Shown: positions 1 to 8,194 of the stretch, in pieces
Layout of the letters: each line of letters begins with the position of its first letter
Numbering within the stretch: position 1 is the first letter of the stretch
From: Pseudarthrobacter albicanus
GTDB lineage: Bacteria; Actinomycetota; Actinomycetes; Actinomycetales; Micrococcaceae
Length of the DNA stretch: 64,000 nucleotides
Direction: 5' to 3'
NCBI RefSeq assembly: GCF_018224015.1
Contig: NZ_JAGPOT010000006.1
Span: 80,406 to 144,405 of the forward strand
Made by a program: the position numbers and the translations under genes
The notes under the pieces: model-generated
What the model was told of the DNA's origin: nothing
Seen by the model: only the letters and a program-made list of their open reading frames with translations
Databases searched by the model: none

Positions 1-1
1 C

Positions 2-631
2 GGCTCCTGGCTCATGCTGCGCACGCTCAGCCTGCGCATCGCGATCCTCGCCACGGTCCTCATGGCCACCGCCCAGGGCCCCGTCAACCTGGCCGCCCAC
101 CAGCTTGCGATGACCATCTTCACCTTCCTCGCGTTCGCCCTGGACGCCCTCGCGATTGCGGCCCAGGCGCTGATCGGCAAGGAGCTCGGCGCCGCGCACG
201 CCGGCGCGGCCCGCGAACTGACGCGCACCATGACCCGCTGGGGCCTCGGGTTCGGTGCCGTGACCGGCGTCCTGCTCGCCGCGGTGGCGCCGTGGGCCGG
301 GTTGCTCTTCACCTCCGACGCCGACGTCCGGGCCGCCCTGACGCTCGCCCTGTGGGTGCTTGCCGCCGGCCAGCCGATCGCCGGCTACGTCTTCGTCCTC
401 GACGGGGTCCTGATCGGCGCCGGTGACGCGCGGTACCTGGCGATCGCCGGCGTCGTCAATCTCGCCGCCTACCTGCCGCTGCTGCTGGCCGTCCGGCTGT
501 CCGGGGCCGGCGGCGGCGCGGCGCTGCTCTGGCTGTGGGCCGCGTTCTCGCTCGGCTACATGCTCGCCCGGGCCCTCACGCTCGGGCTCCGCGCGCGGAC
601 GGACCGCTGGATGGTGCTCGGTTCGCACTGA
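2..631 (+). CDS. MATE family efflux transporter, 3' part only
   Basis: The reading frame is open from the first bases of the window, so the gene is cut at its 5' end; the ATG at 14 is internal. About 209 C-terminal residues are visible. The run GPVNLAAHQLAMTIF and the following ALDALAIAAQALIGKELGA are typical of the second half of DinF-like MATE transporters, and at least five hydrophobic segments follow. MATE proteins export cationic drugs or metabolites in exchange for H+ or Na+. The substrate cannot be told from this fragment. The protein ends with a short basic tail. The next gene starts 92 bp downstream on the same strand. Confidence 0.85.
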   Translation, partial: GSWLMLRTLSLRIAILATVLMATAQGPVNLAAHQLAMTIFTFLAFALDALAIAAQALIGKELGAAHAGAARELTRTMTRWGLGFGAVTGVLLAAVAPWAGLLFTSDADVRAALTLALWVLAAGQPIAGYVFVLDGVLIGAGDARYLAIAGVVNLAAYLPLLLAVRLSGAGGGAALLWLWAAFSLGYMLARALTLGLRARTDRWMVLGSH

Positions 632-723
632 GTTGTTCCCCTTGAGGTTCCCATTGAGGCGTTCCCGCTGGCGCGCCGGCTCATCCGGCGCGGAGTGGAT
701 CCGCTTCGCACTAAACTGGACGG

Positions 724-1317
724 GTGACTCTCCCCGCAGCCCCTGACGCGTCCACCGCATTGCCCGCCGCCGTGGACCTCTGGAAGCCGGTGCTCGTCCG
801 GGCCGCCGTCGCGCTCGTGTTTGGCGCGCTGACCGTGTTCTGGGGTGCGCCGTCCGTGGCCGGAATGGGCTGGGCCGGCGGGGCCTACCTGTTGGCGACC
901 GGTGTGGTGCTGATCTGGAGCGTGCAGAAGGCCGGATTCCGGACAGGGGCGCCCGCCGGCAAGATCGTTTCCGCGGCCGGTGCCGTTCTGGCCGGAACCG
1001 GCGCGGCAGTCGCCCTGATTTCCGGCGGGCTCGTTTTCGGGACCATCGCGGCCCTGGGCCTGAGCCTCGCGGGGGTCGCGGAGCTGTACCTCGGCATCAC
1101 CGGCCGCGGCCGCTCCGTGCTGGCACGCGACTGGATCGCCTCCGGCGTGATCGGGCTCGGCACGGCCGCCGCATTGCCGTTCTTCACCGGCCTGGGCCCC
1201 CACGCGCTGCTCGGTGTTGCCGGCGGCGGGGCCATCATCAGCGGAGTGCTGTGGGGACTGGCAGGCCTGACGCTGCGGCACGATGCACAGGGCAATTCGG
1301 CGGAGGCCGTAAACTAG
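724..1317 (+). CDS. Small polytopic membrane protein, HdeD/DUF308-like
   Basis: A 197-residue protein that is almost entirely hydrophobic, with about six predicted membrane segments rich in Gly and Ala after a short polar N-terminus. It starts at GTG 724. The regular pairs of short helices resemble HdeD/DUF308-type membrane proteins, but no diagnostic motif is present, so the family is a guess. It stands alone between the MATE gene and another small membrane protein, with the same orientation. The function is unknown. Confidence 0.6.
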   Translation: MTLPAAPDASTALPAAVDLWKPVLVRAAVALVFGALTVFWGAPSVAGMGWAGGAYLLATGVVLIWSVQKAGFRTGAPAGKIVSAAGAVLAGTGAAVALISGGLVFGTIAALGLSLAGVAELYLGITGRGRSVLARDWIASGVIGLGTAAALPFFTGLGPHALLGVAGGGAIISGVLWGLAGLTLRHDAQGNSAEAVN

Positions 1318-1402
1318 TACCGACAGGTTCTACCTTGCGTAGAACGATTGCGGTAACAGACCCGCCACGCCTGCCGGGCGTTGGCGGCAGGAGGACAGTA
1401 CC

Positions 1403-1762
1403 CTGGCACAGCAGAAATCCGGAGAACCGCGCGGCCTGCGGACCTCGGTCAAGGGACCGCTCATGTTCTCCGCGTTCTGGGGCGTGGTGGCTTTCGTCGG
1501 CGTCCTGATCTTCGCCTCGGGCGGGAGTGCCCGCTCGCCCCGTTTTGACCTGGCCTTCATCGGCGGAGGCATCGCCTTCATCGTGATCCTCGTGGTACTC
1601 GCCATGCTCTCGATGAGCCACAAGGACAACCCCGAGCACCTCGGCAAGGGCTCCGGCGTCAACCTGAGCTCGAAAAAGCCCTCAACGGGCCACGGCGGCT
1701 CCACCCGGCCCGGGCCCGGCGCTTCCGGGGCTCCGGACGCGCCCCGCGACGACCTCGGCTAG
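1403..1762 (+). CDS. Small two-helix membrane protein, probable CTG start
   Basis: The protein has two hydrophobic helices (roughly residues 21-37 and 47-66 counted from the upstream start), then a polar tail rich in Gly, Ser and Pro. The ATG at 1463 lies immediately before the first helix and has no good ribosome binding site. In the same frame a CTG at 1403 is preceded by GGAGG at 1390-1394, 8 nt upstream, and adds a basic leader (MAQQKSGEPRGLRTSVKGPL). I therefore prefer 1403, giving 119 residues; a start at 1463 would give 99. The function is unknown. Confidence 0.6.
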   Translation: MAQQKSGEPRGLRTSVKGPLMFSAFWGVVAFVGVLIFASGGSARSPRFDLAFIGGGIAFIVILVVLAMLSMSHKDNPEHLGKGSGVNLSSKKPSTGHGGSTRPGPGASGAPDAPRDDLG

Positions 1763-1786
1763 GAACGCCGGGACGGCGTCCGCTCC

Positions 1787-2329
1787 TTAGGACGCGGCCT
1801 TCCGCGCCCGGTACGCGGCCACGTGTGCCCGGTTGGCGCAGTTTCCCGTGTCGCAATAGCGTTTGGAACGGTTCCGGCTCAGATCCAGTACGACGGCGTC
1901 GCAGTCCTCGGCGGCGCACACCAGCAGCCGGTCCATCTCCTTGCTGCGGATCACGTCAACCAGGGCCATGGCGGCCTCGGTGCTCATCCGGTCCGCCAGG
2001 GGCGCGTCCGGCGTGGTTGCGTGCAGATGCCAGTCCCATTGATCGTGTTTGACCAGTTGGGGGAGCGCCCGCGCCTCGCTGAGCAGCCGGTTGACGGTCT
2101 CCACGGCGGTGTCCTCATCGGCGAGCCAGAGCGCGGCGAGCCGGCTGCGGAGCCGGTGGACGCTGGCCAGCTCGGCCGCGTCCCGGGTCCGGGAACCGGT
2201 GAATCCCTCGGCCGCCAGGAAGCGGTCCAGATCCCCGGGGGTAGACAGTTGCTCCTCACCGTTGGCCGCGCTGTTGATGAGGTTGACCACCGAACGCAGG
2301 GCAATTTCCGTGTCAGGGGCAAAAACCAT
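1787..2329 (-). CDS. CGNR zinc-finger (ABATE domain) putative transcriptional regulator
   Basis: This 180-residue protein has an alpha-helical N-terminal ABATE-type region (about 1-120). It ends in a CGNR zinc finger: C-x4-C (CAAEDC) followed about 20 residues later by C-x4-C (CDTGNC) in the context RNRSKRYCDTGNCANR. The family is regarded as stress- or ligand-responsive transcription regulators. It is transcribed divergently from an EamA exporter 72 bp away, and the shared intergenic region holds two short palindromes. The simplest reading is that it controls the exporter. ATG 2329 is a natural start. Confidence 0.8.
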   Translation of the reverse strand: MVFAPDTEIALRSVVNLINSAANGEEQLSTPGDLDRFLAAEGFTGSRTRDAAELASVHRLRSRLAALWLADEDTAVETVNRLLSEARALPQLVKHDQWDWHLHATTPDAPLADRMSTEAAMALVDVIRSKEMDRLLVCAAEDCDAVVLDLSRNRSKRYCDTGNCANRAHVAAYRARKAAS

Positions 2330-2358
2330 CTTGACTCCTTACCTGTACCCGGCGTACT

Positions 2359-2394
2359 GTCATGACCATAACCCCACTTTACTCCTGACAGGAG
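2359..2394. promoter_or_regulatory. Two palindromes between the CGNR regulator and the EamA exporter
   Basis: GTCATGAC at 2359-2366 is a perfect 8-bp palindrome. CTCCTG-A-CAGGAG at 2382-2394 is a perfect 6-bp inverted repeat with a one-base centre, and its right arm is also the ribosome binding site of the exporter gene. Either could be an operator. The second could also occlude the ribosome binding site in mRNA. Binding by the neighbouring CGNR protein is inferred from position only. Confidence 0.4.
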
Positions 2395-2401
2395 ACAGCC
2401 C

Positions 2402-3472
2402 GTGTCTGCCGCACGCCGCCCCGCCGACGCACCGGTCACTGCCCCCGCCGGGCAGGGTCCTGGAACAACCGGCCTGGCTTCAGGCTTCATGGCCTCGGGC
2501 CTGGGTGTGGCCCTCTTCTCCTCGGCGGTGTTCGGCCTTTCCGGCTCGTTCGCCAAAGCGCTGCTGGAGACAGGCTGGACGCCCGGTGCCGCGGTCACGG
2601 CCCGGCTCACCGGAGCCGCGCTGATCCTGGCGATCCCGGCCATCCCGGCGCTGCGCGGACGCTGGCACCAGCTCAGGGACAACTGGCTCACCGTCCTGCT
2701 CTTCGGCCTCATCGGGGTCGCCGCCTGCCAGCTGTTCTACTTCAACGCCGTGTCCCGCCTGTCTGTCGGTGTCGCCCTCCTGCTCGAGTACCTGGCACCC
2801 GTCATCATCGTGCTCTGGCTCTGGGCGGCCAGCCGGAAACGGCCGCGGCCGCTGACCATCGCCGGCACGCTGCTGTCCCTCGGCGGGCTGGTCCTGGTCC
2901 TGGACCTCACGGGGGCCGTGAAGATCGACCTCATCGGCGTCCTGTGGGGGATCGCGGCCGCCGTCTGCCTGGCCATTTATTTCTTCATCACCGCCAAGGA
3001 GAACGACACCCTCCCGCCGATCGTCCTGGCCTCCGGCGGGCTGATGGTGGGCGCGGTCGTGATGTGGCTGGCCGCGGCGACGGGCCTGCTGCCGATGGCG
3101 TTCAGCACCTCCGACACGAAGCTTGGGCCCTGGATCACTCCGTGGTGGATGCCCCTGGCGGGGCTGGTGGTCATGGCGACCGTCCTGGCCTATGTCTCCG
3201 GCATTGTCGCCGCGCGGGCCCTCGGCTCGAAGGTGGCGTCTTTCGTCTCGCTGACCGAGGTGCTGTTTGCCGTAATCTGGGCCTGGCTGCTGCTGGGGGA
3301 GCTTCCCGGCCCCATCCAGCTCCTCGGCGGGCTCCTTATCGTGGGCGGGGTGGTGCTGGTCCGCGTGGACGAGCTCCGCGCGGCATCCCGGCCCGGCGCA
3401 GTCCCCCGGCCCGACGGGGTTCTGCCGCCGGCGGCGCTGGCCCGCGCGAACGACGTCGAACCCGTTCCCTAA
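2402..3472 (+). CDS. EamA/DMT superfamily permease (RhaT-like)
   Basis: A 356-residue protein starting at GTG 2402, preceded by an AGGAG ribosome binding site. After about 35 polar residues it shows ten hydrophobic segments arranged as two EamA repeats. The first repeat includes FGLSGSFAKALLETG, and the second half includes GSKVASFVSLTEVLFAVIWAW, a conserved feature of these exporters. The C-terminus is a Pro/Arg-rich cytoplasmic tail. Members export amino acids, purines or drugs; the substrate here is unknown. The divergent CGNR regulator suggests inducible expression. Confidence 0.85.
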   Translation: MSAARRPADAPVTAPAGQGPGTTGLASGFMASGLGVALFSSAVFGLSGSFAKALLETGWTPGAAVTARLTGAALILAIPAIPALRGRWHQLRDNWLTVLLFGLIGVAACQLFYFNAVSRLSVGVALLLEYLAPVIIVLWLWAASRKRPRPLTIAGTLLSLGGLVLVLDLTGAVKIDLIGVLWGIAAAVCLAIYFFITAKENDTLPPIVLASGGLMVGAVVMWLAAATGLLPMAFSTSDTKLGPWITPWWMPLAGLVVMATVLAYVSGIVAARALGSKVASFVSLTEVLFAVIWAWLLLGELPGPIQLLGGLLIVGGVVLVRVDELRAASRPGAVPRPDGVLPPAALARANDVEPVP

Positions 3473-3554
3473 GCTGCGGTGCCCTCTGCCGGCGGTTCCA
3501 GCGACCGCGGCCGCCGGCCTCGATCCCAGGCCTTCCGGAGATTAACATGGTGAT

Positions 3555-3827
3555 ATGTGCCGCAACATCCGGACCCTGCATAACTTTGAGCCCCACGCGA
3601 CCACGGCTGAGGTGGAGGCCGCCGCGCTGCAGTACGTGCGCAAGATCAGCGGCAGCACGAAGCCGTCCAAAGCCAACGAGGAAGCCTTCAACCGGGCCGT
3701 CCACGAGATCGCGCACGCCACCGCGCACCTGCTGGATTCGCTGGAAGCGCATGCCCCGGCCAAGGACCGGGCGGAAGAGGCGGCCAAGGCGCGTGCCAAG
3801 GCCGCCGTCCGCTTTGGTACCGCCTGA
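3555..3827 (+). CDS. DUF2277 family protein
   Basis: A 90-residue soluble protein beginning MCRNIRTLHNFEPHAT, the hallmark N-terminus of DUF2277, with the conserved YVRKISG and KPSKAN segments that follow. The C-terminal third is a charged Ala/Lys/Arg helix. No biochemical function is established for the family. It stands alone, convergent with copA. Confidence 0.85.
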   Translation: MCRNIRTLHNFEPHATTAEVEAAALQYVRKISGSTKPSKANEEAFNRAVHEIAHATAHLLDSLEAHAPAKDRAEEAAKARAKAAVRFGTA

Positions 3828-3884
3828 ACCGCCCATCCACGCACCGCCTGGGGTCTGGGGCCGGGTGCCCCGTCACGGTAGCCA

Positions 3885-6368
3885 CTATTTGCCGAAGCCG
3901 CGCAGCCGCAGTGAATTGGCCACCACGAGCACGGAGCTCGCGGCCATCGCCGCTCCCGCGATCATCGGATTGAGCAGGCCCAGGGCCGCCACCGGAATGC
4001 CGACCGCGTTGTAGAAGAAAGCCCAGAACAGGTTGGTCTTGATCGTGGCGAGGGTCCGGCGGGACAGTTCAATGGCCTGCGCCACCTGCCCGAGGTCGTT
4101 GCCCATGACGGTCAGGTCGGCCGCCTCGATGGCCACATCCGTGCCCGAGCCCATGGCGATGCCCAGGTCCGCCTGCGCCAGCGCCGCAGCATCGTTCACG
4201 CCGTCCCCGGCCATGGCCACGGTGGCACCCCCGGCCTGCAGCTTCCGCACGGCCTCGACCTTGCCCTCCGGCAGCACGCCCGCGTACACATCCTCGGGGC
4301 TGATCCCGACGGCGGCGGCCACCCGGGCGGCCAAGGCGGCGTTGTCGCCGGTCAGCAGGATCGGACGGAGCCCGAGCTGCCGGAGCCGGGCGACCGCGGC
4401 GGCCGAGCCGGGCTTGACGGTGTCCCGCAGGCTGATGAGGCCCGCGGCCTGGCCGTCCACGGCGACCCAGATGGCGCTGGCCCCTGATTCCTCCGCCGTG
4501 CGGAGGGCGAGCTGCTGCGCCGCCGTGAAGGCGACGCTGTTCTCCCGCAGCCAGCCGGTGCGGCCCGCCGTGACGACCCGCCCTTCGACGGTTCCGGTGA
4601 CGCCGCCGCCGGGGGCGGAACGGAAGAACTCGACGGCGGGAAGCCTTCCGGCGCCGCTGTTCCGGCTTTCAGCAGAACGTGCAGCGGCGGCGATTGCGCG
4701 GGCAATGGGGTGCTCGGAGGCGGCCTCCACCGCCCCGGCGAGGCGCAGGACCCCGGTCCCGTTGAAGCCGGCGAAGGCCTGGGTGCCGTCGACCGCGAGG
4801 TGGCCGGTGGTGACCGTACCGGTCTTGTCCAGCAGGATGGTGTCCACCGTCCGGGTGTCCTCCAGGACCTGCGGGCCCTTGATCAGGATGCCCAGCTGCG
4901 CGCCCCGGCCGGTTCCGGTGAGGAGTCCGACGGGAGTGGCCAGTCCCAGGGCGCAGGGGCAGGCAATGACCAGCACGGCGACGGCGGCCGTGAAGGCGGC
5001 GCGGAGTCCGGCGTCGCTGATCACCGGTCCGGACAGGAGGAGCCAGGCGGCGAAGGTGAGGGCGGCGATGAGCAGGACGACCGGCACGAACACGGCGCTG
5101 ATGCGGTCCGCGAGGCGGGCGATCGGAGCCTTCCCGGTCTGGGCCTGGGAGACGAGCCGGCCCATCTGGGCCAGGGTGGTCTCGGAGCCCACGCGCGTGG
5201 CGCGGACCAGGAGGCGGCCGGAGGTGTTGATGGTGGCGCCTGTGACAGGGCTGTCCGGACCGACGTCCACCGGCACCGATTCGCCGGTCACGAGGGAGGC
5301 ATCGACGGCGGAGGAGCCGTCAATGACGACGCCGTCGGCCGCGATCTTCTCGCCGGGGCGGACCACGATGACATCGCCCACGCCCAGCTGGTCGGCGCGG
5401 ATCTGGTGTTCGTGGCCGTCCCGCAGGATGGTGGCATCCTTGGCGCCGAGGTTCAGCAGGGCCTTGAGGGCATCGCCGGCCGCCCGTTTGGCGCGGGCCT
5501 CGAGGTAGCGGCCCAGCAGCAGGAACGTGCTCACGACAGCGGCGGTTTCGAAGTAGAGCCCTTCGGAGCGCGTTTCCATGTCGGGCGAAGCCGTCAGCAA
5601 CGGGTCTGCCAGCAGCTGCCAGGCCGAAAAAACGTACGCCGCAGTCACGCCGATGGATACCAGCGTGTCCATGGTGGAGGCGAAATGCCGGGCATTCAGG
5701 GCCGCCGCCCGGTGGAACGGCCATGCCGACCACGTGACGACCGGCAGCGCCAGGGCCCCCGCAACCCAGCCCCAGTTGGCGAACTGGAACGCCGGGAACA
5801 TCGAGATCAGCAGCACCGGAACGCTCAGGACGGCCGCGAGGACCAGCCGCGGGCGCAAGCGGCTGGCTGGGTGCGCCGCCGGTCCGCCATGCTCTGCATG
5901 CTCGCTCGTTCCTCCCCACCGGCCCCCTAGCCTCGCAAGCTCGGCCAGGGAACCCTGCCGGCGTGGCCCCAGCTTAGACGCATGCTGCCGCATGCCGGCA
6001 CCGTCGACGCTGTGGTCAAGCGCGGTAGGGCTCGTGTACACCGGAGCCCGGCGGACTGTTGCCTGGTAGCCTGCGGCGGCCACCGTCGCGGTGATCTGCT
6101 CGTCGGTGACGCCCGCGGGGACGGTGACCTGGGCGGATTCCAGCGGGAGGTTGACCGAGGCTGCCACGCCGTCGAGCTTTCCGAGCTTGCGTTCGACGCG
6201 GCTGACGCACGAGGCGCAGGTCATGCCCTGGATGTCGAGTTCGATCACCCGGGTTCCCGGCTGGTCCAGCAGCTGATCTCTATCCACGGTGCTGCTCACG
6301 GTGCCTTCCTGTCCTTTTCTGCTCTGTCCCGGCGGCGTGCGGGCTGATGACGGGGCGCCGGTGCTCAT
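3885..6368 (-). CDS. copA: Copper-exporting P1B-type ATPase CopA
   Basis: This 827-residue heavy-metal ATPase has one N-terminal HMA domain with GMTCASC (Cys51 and Cys54). A low-complexity His/Gly-containing linker of about 60 residues precedes the first membrane helices. An actuator domain has the TGES motif, the membrane metal site is CPC near residue 469, the phosphorylation site is DKTGT near residue 514, then SEHPIARA and GDGVND. It pumps Cu(I) out of the cytosol with ATP. It is the last gene of csoR-copZ-copA, and its ATG overlaps the copZ stop as ATGA. An in-frame GTG at 6300, behind AGGAAGG, is a possible alternative start that would remove 23 residues but keep the HMA domain. Confidence 0.95.
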   Translation of the reverse strand: MSTGAPSSARTPPGQSRKGQEGTVSSTVDRDQLLDQPGTRVIELDIQGMTCASCVSRVERKLGKLDGVAASVNLPLESAQVTVPAGVTDEQITATVAAAGYQATVRRAPVYTSPTALDHSVDGAGMRQHASKLGPRRQGSLAELARLGGRWGGTSEHAEHGGPAAHPASRLRPRLVLAAVLSVPVLLISMFPAFQFANWGWVAGALALPVVTWSAWPFHRAAALNARHFASTMDTLVSIGVTAAYVFSAWQLLADPLLTASPDMETRSEGLYFETAAVVSTFLLLGRYLEARAKRAAGDALKALLNLGAKDATILRDGHEHQIRADQLGVGDVIVVRPGEKIAADGVVIDGSSAVDASLVTGESVPVDVGPDSPVTGATINTSGRLLVRATRVGSETTLAQMGRLVSQAQTGKAPIARLADRISAVFVPVVLLIAALTFAAWLLLSGPVISDAGLRAAFTAAVAVLVIACPCALGLATPVGLLTGTGRGAQLGILIKGPQVLEDTRTVDTILLDKTGTVTTGHLAVDGTQAFAGFNGTGVLRLAGAVEAASEHPIARAIAAAARSAESRNSGAGRLPAVEFFRSAPGGGVTGTVEGRVVTAGRTGWLRENSVAFTAAQQLALRTAEESGASAIWVAVDGQAAGLISLRDTVKPGSAAAVARLRQLGLRPILLTGDNAALAARVAAAVGISPEDVYAGVLPEGKVEAVRKLQAGGATVAMAGDGVNDAAALAQADLGIAMGSGTDVAIEAADLTVMGNDLGQVAQAIELSRRTLATIKTNLFWAFFYNAVGIPVAALGLLNPMIAGAAMAASSVLVVANSLRLRGFGK

Positions 6369-6595
6369 GCTTCGTTGGCGACCACCAGGTAGCCCGCCTC
6401 GGCGATCGCCTCGCCGATTTCGGACGAGGACAGTGCCGTGTCCGAGGTGATCGTGACCGTGGAGATGCCGCCGGCGTTGAGGTCGACGTCGATCTTTTCG
6501 ACGCCGGCGAGGGCCTCGAGTTCCTCGCTCACCGAGGACACGCAGTGGCCGCAGGTCATGCCGGAAACGTTGACGGTGGTGGAAACTGTGCTCAT
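6365..6595 (-). CDS. copZ: Copper chaperone CopZ (HMA domain protein)
   Basis: A 76-residue single-domain protein with the metal-binding motif GMTCGHC near residues 12-18 and a beta-alpha-beta-beta-alpha-beta pattern. It binds Cu(I) and hands it to CopA. The gene lies 65 bp downstream of csoR, and its stop overlaps the copA start by ATGA, so translation is likely coupled. The His between the two Cys, rather than Ser or Ala, is common in chaperones of this type. Confidence 0.93.
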   Translation of the reverse strand: MSTVSTTVNVSGMTCGHCVSSVSEELEALAGVEKIDVDLNAGGISTVTITSDTALSSSEIGEAIAEAGYLVVANEA

Positions 6596-6660
6596 GGCTT
6601 GCTCCTTGTGGGGGACTGATGGTGGTTTATCAGCCCGATGGCGGGTGGGTGGTGTTGCCG

Positions 6661-7005
6661 CTACCGCAGCAGGCGGCCGATGGCATCGGTGGCCTCTTTG
6701 ACCTTGAAGTCAATCGCTTCAGCCCGAAGATCCGGGTCCGGCTCGGAGGCAGCACCGAGCACGCAGTGGCCGATGTGTTCTTCCACGAGTCCCAGGCTGA
6801 CGGCGTGCAGGGCCTTGGTGACGGCGGCGACCTGGGTGAGGATGTCGATGCAGTACTTGTCCTCATCGACCATCCGGGCAATGCCGCGCACCTGGCCTTC
6901 AATCCGCTTGAGCCGGCGAAGGTAGGCCTCCTTGTTGGCGGAATAGCCGTGCTGCTGCGTTTCTGTATCCTCAGCAGCGATGAGGGGAAATTCGGGCTCG
7001 TCCAT
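6661..7005 (-). CDS. csoR: CsoR-family copper-sensing repressor
   Basis: A 114-residue all-helical protein with the CsoR/RcnR core LRRLKRIEGQVRGIARM and the Cys-His-Cys ligand set: Cys in DKYCIDIL, His in ALHAVSL and Cys in HIGHCVL. These bind Cu(I) in CsoR. Apo-CsoR represses its own operon and copper releases it. The gene heads csoR-copZ-copA, and a CsoR-like inverted repeat lies just upstream (7017-7033). The N-terminal 20 residues are acidic and non-conserved. Confidence 0.93.
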   Translation of the reverse strand: MDEPEFPLIAAEDTETQQHGYSANKEAYLRRLKRIEGQVRGIARMVDEDKYCIDILTQVAAVTKALHAVSLGLVEEHIGHCVLGAASEPDPDLRAEAIDFKVKEATDAIGRLLR

Positions 7006-7016
7006 GAGAACAGCAT

Positions 7017-7033
7017 ATACCCCCTAGGGGTAT
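7017..7033 (-). promoter_or_regulatory. CsoR operator
   Basis: ATACCCC-CTA-GGGGTAT is a 7-bp perfect inverted repeat with a 3-bp spacer, centred about 20 bp upstream of the csoR start. GC-tract pseudo-palindromes of the TACCCC...GGGGTA type are the known CsoR recognition pattern. Position and sequence together support autoregulation of csoR-copZ-copA by copper. Confidence 0.8.
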
Positions 7034-7080
7034 CCAGCAACTGCCTCCGCGGCTATCACACGTTCCCCACGGTCCGGACA

Positions 7081-7125
7081 TTAAAAAACTCCGGAGTGCG
7101 TTATTGGGGGATACGCACTCCGGAG
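7081..7125 (-). terminator. Intrinsic terminator of the universal stress protein gene
   Basis: A perfect 13-bp stem, CTCCGGAGTGCGT (7089-7101) with ACGCACTCCGGAG (7113-7125), has an 11-nt loop. Read on the minus strand it is followed by TTTTTT (complement of 7083-7088). It therefore terminates transcription arriving from 7255-7773 and insulates the downstream csoR operon. It lies about 130 nt after the stop codon, leaving a long 3' UTR. Confidence 0.8.
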
Positions 7126-7254
7126 CAACTATGGGGTGGGCGTCCTTGCCCACAGAAACAAGCTTACTGGTCGGTGCCGGAAGAAAGCCAGCACCCCGGG
7201 TAAGTACTTTCACTTTATTTTCCTGTGCCGTTCGCCGCCGGTTCACGCGCCGCC

Positions 7255-7773
7255 TCACCCGCCCCGCGCCGGGCCGTCCGGAGTCCGGTCCGGAGACCGT
7301 GCCGGAACGATCAGGACCGGATGGTCCTGATGATGGCTCAGCCAGGCGGCCACGGAGCCGTTGAGCGCCGCGGAGATGCGGTGGCCCAGCCCGCGTTCGG
7401 GTGTCCCGACGATGATCATTGCCGCCCCGGATTCGGCAGCGAGCCTGCCGATCGCCCGGGCGGGATCCCCGGCGAGGGTACGCAGGGACCAGTCGACCCC
7501 CTGGCCGGCGAGGGCCGCCTCGATCGTGGACCGCAGCCCCTGGGCCGCCGCCCGGATCTCGTCGTCGTCGGTGTCCGGGTGCAGGGAAAGCCGGTGGGCG
7601 GAGCGTGCCGGATCCCACTCCACGAGGTAGCTTGCCTCGTCGACGTAGGCACAAATAACCGGGACGGCGAGGCTCCTGGCCAGCGACGCCGCGGTTTCGA
7701 GGACCTCGGGGTGCTGGCCGGGATGCACGCCCACTACCAGGGGAGCCGGGCCGCTGCTGCGCGCTGAAGACAT
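7255..7773 (-). CDS. Universal stress protein (UspA family)
   Basis: A 172-residue single Usp domain. It begins with the beta-strand LVVGVHPG and ends with the nucleotide-binding pattern typical of ATP-binding Usp proteins: G-x2-G-x9-G-(S/T), seen as GTPERGLGHRISAALNGSVA, then a strand HPVLIVP. ATG 7773 is chosen because the domain begins there and a purine-rich AGGGGAAAG precedes it. The longer frame upstream lacks family similarity. A strong terminator lies 130 nt downstream. The role is presumably stress or stationary-phase adaptation; no client is evident. Confidence 0.88.
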   Translation of the reverse strand: MSSARSSGPAPLVVGVHPGQHPEVLETAASLARSLAVPVICAYVDEASYLVEWDPARSAHRLSLHPDTDDDEIRAAAQGLRSTIEAALAGQGVDWSLRTLAGDPARAIGRLAAESGAAMIIVGTPERGLGHRISAALNGSVAAWLSHHQDHPVLIVPARSPDRTPDGPARGG

Positions 7774-7907
7774 ACTCAATTCTTTCCCCTGGGCGCCGGC
7801 CTGAACAGGGATTACTCCCCGGACTTCCGGACTTGCCACGCAAAGGTGGCTATTGAACACCCCCGGCGCGGGGCATAACGTTGAAGAACGAGGAAAGGGT
7901 GACCGCC

Positions 7908-8108
7908 GTGGAAATCTTCATGTGGTGGCTGGATCTGGATCTGGCGTGCAAGGAGTGGCTGCGGGAAAACCTGCGTGCCACCGAGTTGCCAGTGGAGGTG
8001 GTGCAGAGCATCGCGGCGGCCGGTGGACCCGGCCAGGACGATGTGGCGGGGGTGCTGACCGAGGCGGACTGGGACTTCATCGAGACGCAGTCCGAATTCG
8101 TCGACTGA
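7908..8108 (+). CDS. Small conserved-looking hypothetical protein
   Basis: A 66-residue acidic protein starting at GTG 7908 (VEIFMWWLDLDLACKEWL), with GAGGAAAGG upstream. An ATG at 7881 in frame would add nine polar residues. It has a Trp-rich N-terminal helix and a Leu/Glu-rich remainder, with no membrane helix or zinc site. The codon usage matches neighbouring genes, which is the main argument that it is real. It is divergent from the universal stress protein. The function is unknown. Confidence 0.55.
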   Translation: MEIFMWWLDLDLACKEWLRENLRATELPVEVVQSIAAAGGPGQDDVAGVLTEADWDFIETQSEFVD

Positions 8109-8194
8109 CTCCCCGCCCCGTCCGGGGCGCTGCCTCCGCTCGGCGGAAACAAGCAGCCCAAAATGCATTGCGGCCATCCTTCGGTGGTGGTTGC

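Noticed and set aside
7017..7254. Metal riboswitch ahead of csoR
   Set aside because: The strong hairpin has its T-tract on the csoR-proximal side and lies beyond the CsoR operator, so it is better explained as the terminator of the upstream stress gene; protein-based copper control is already evident.
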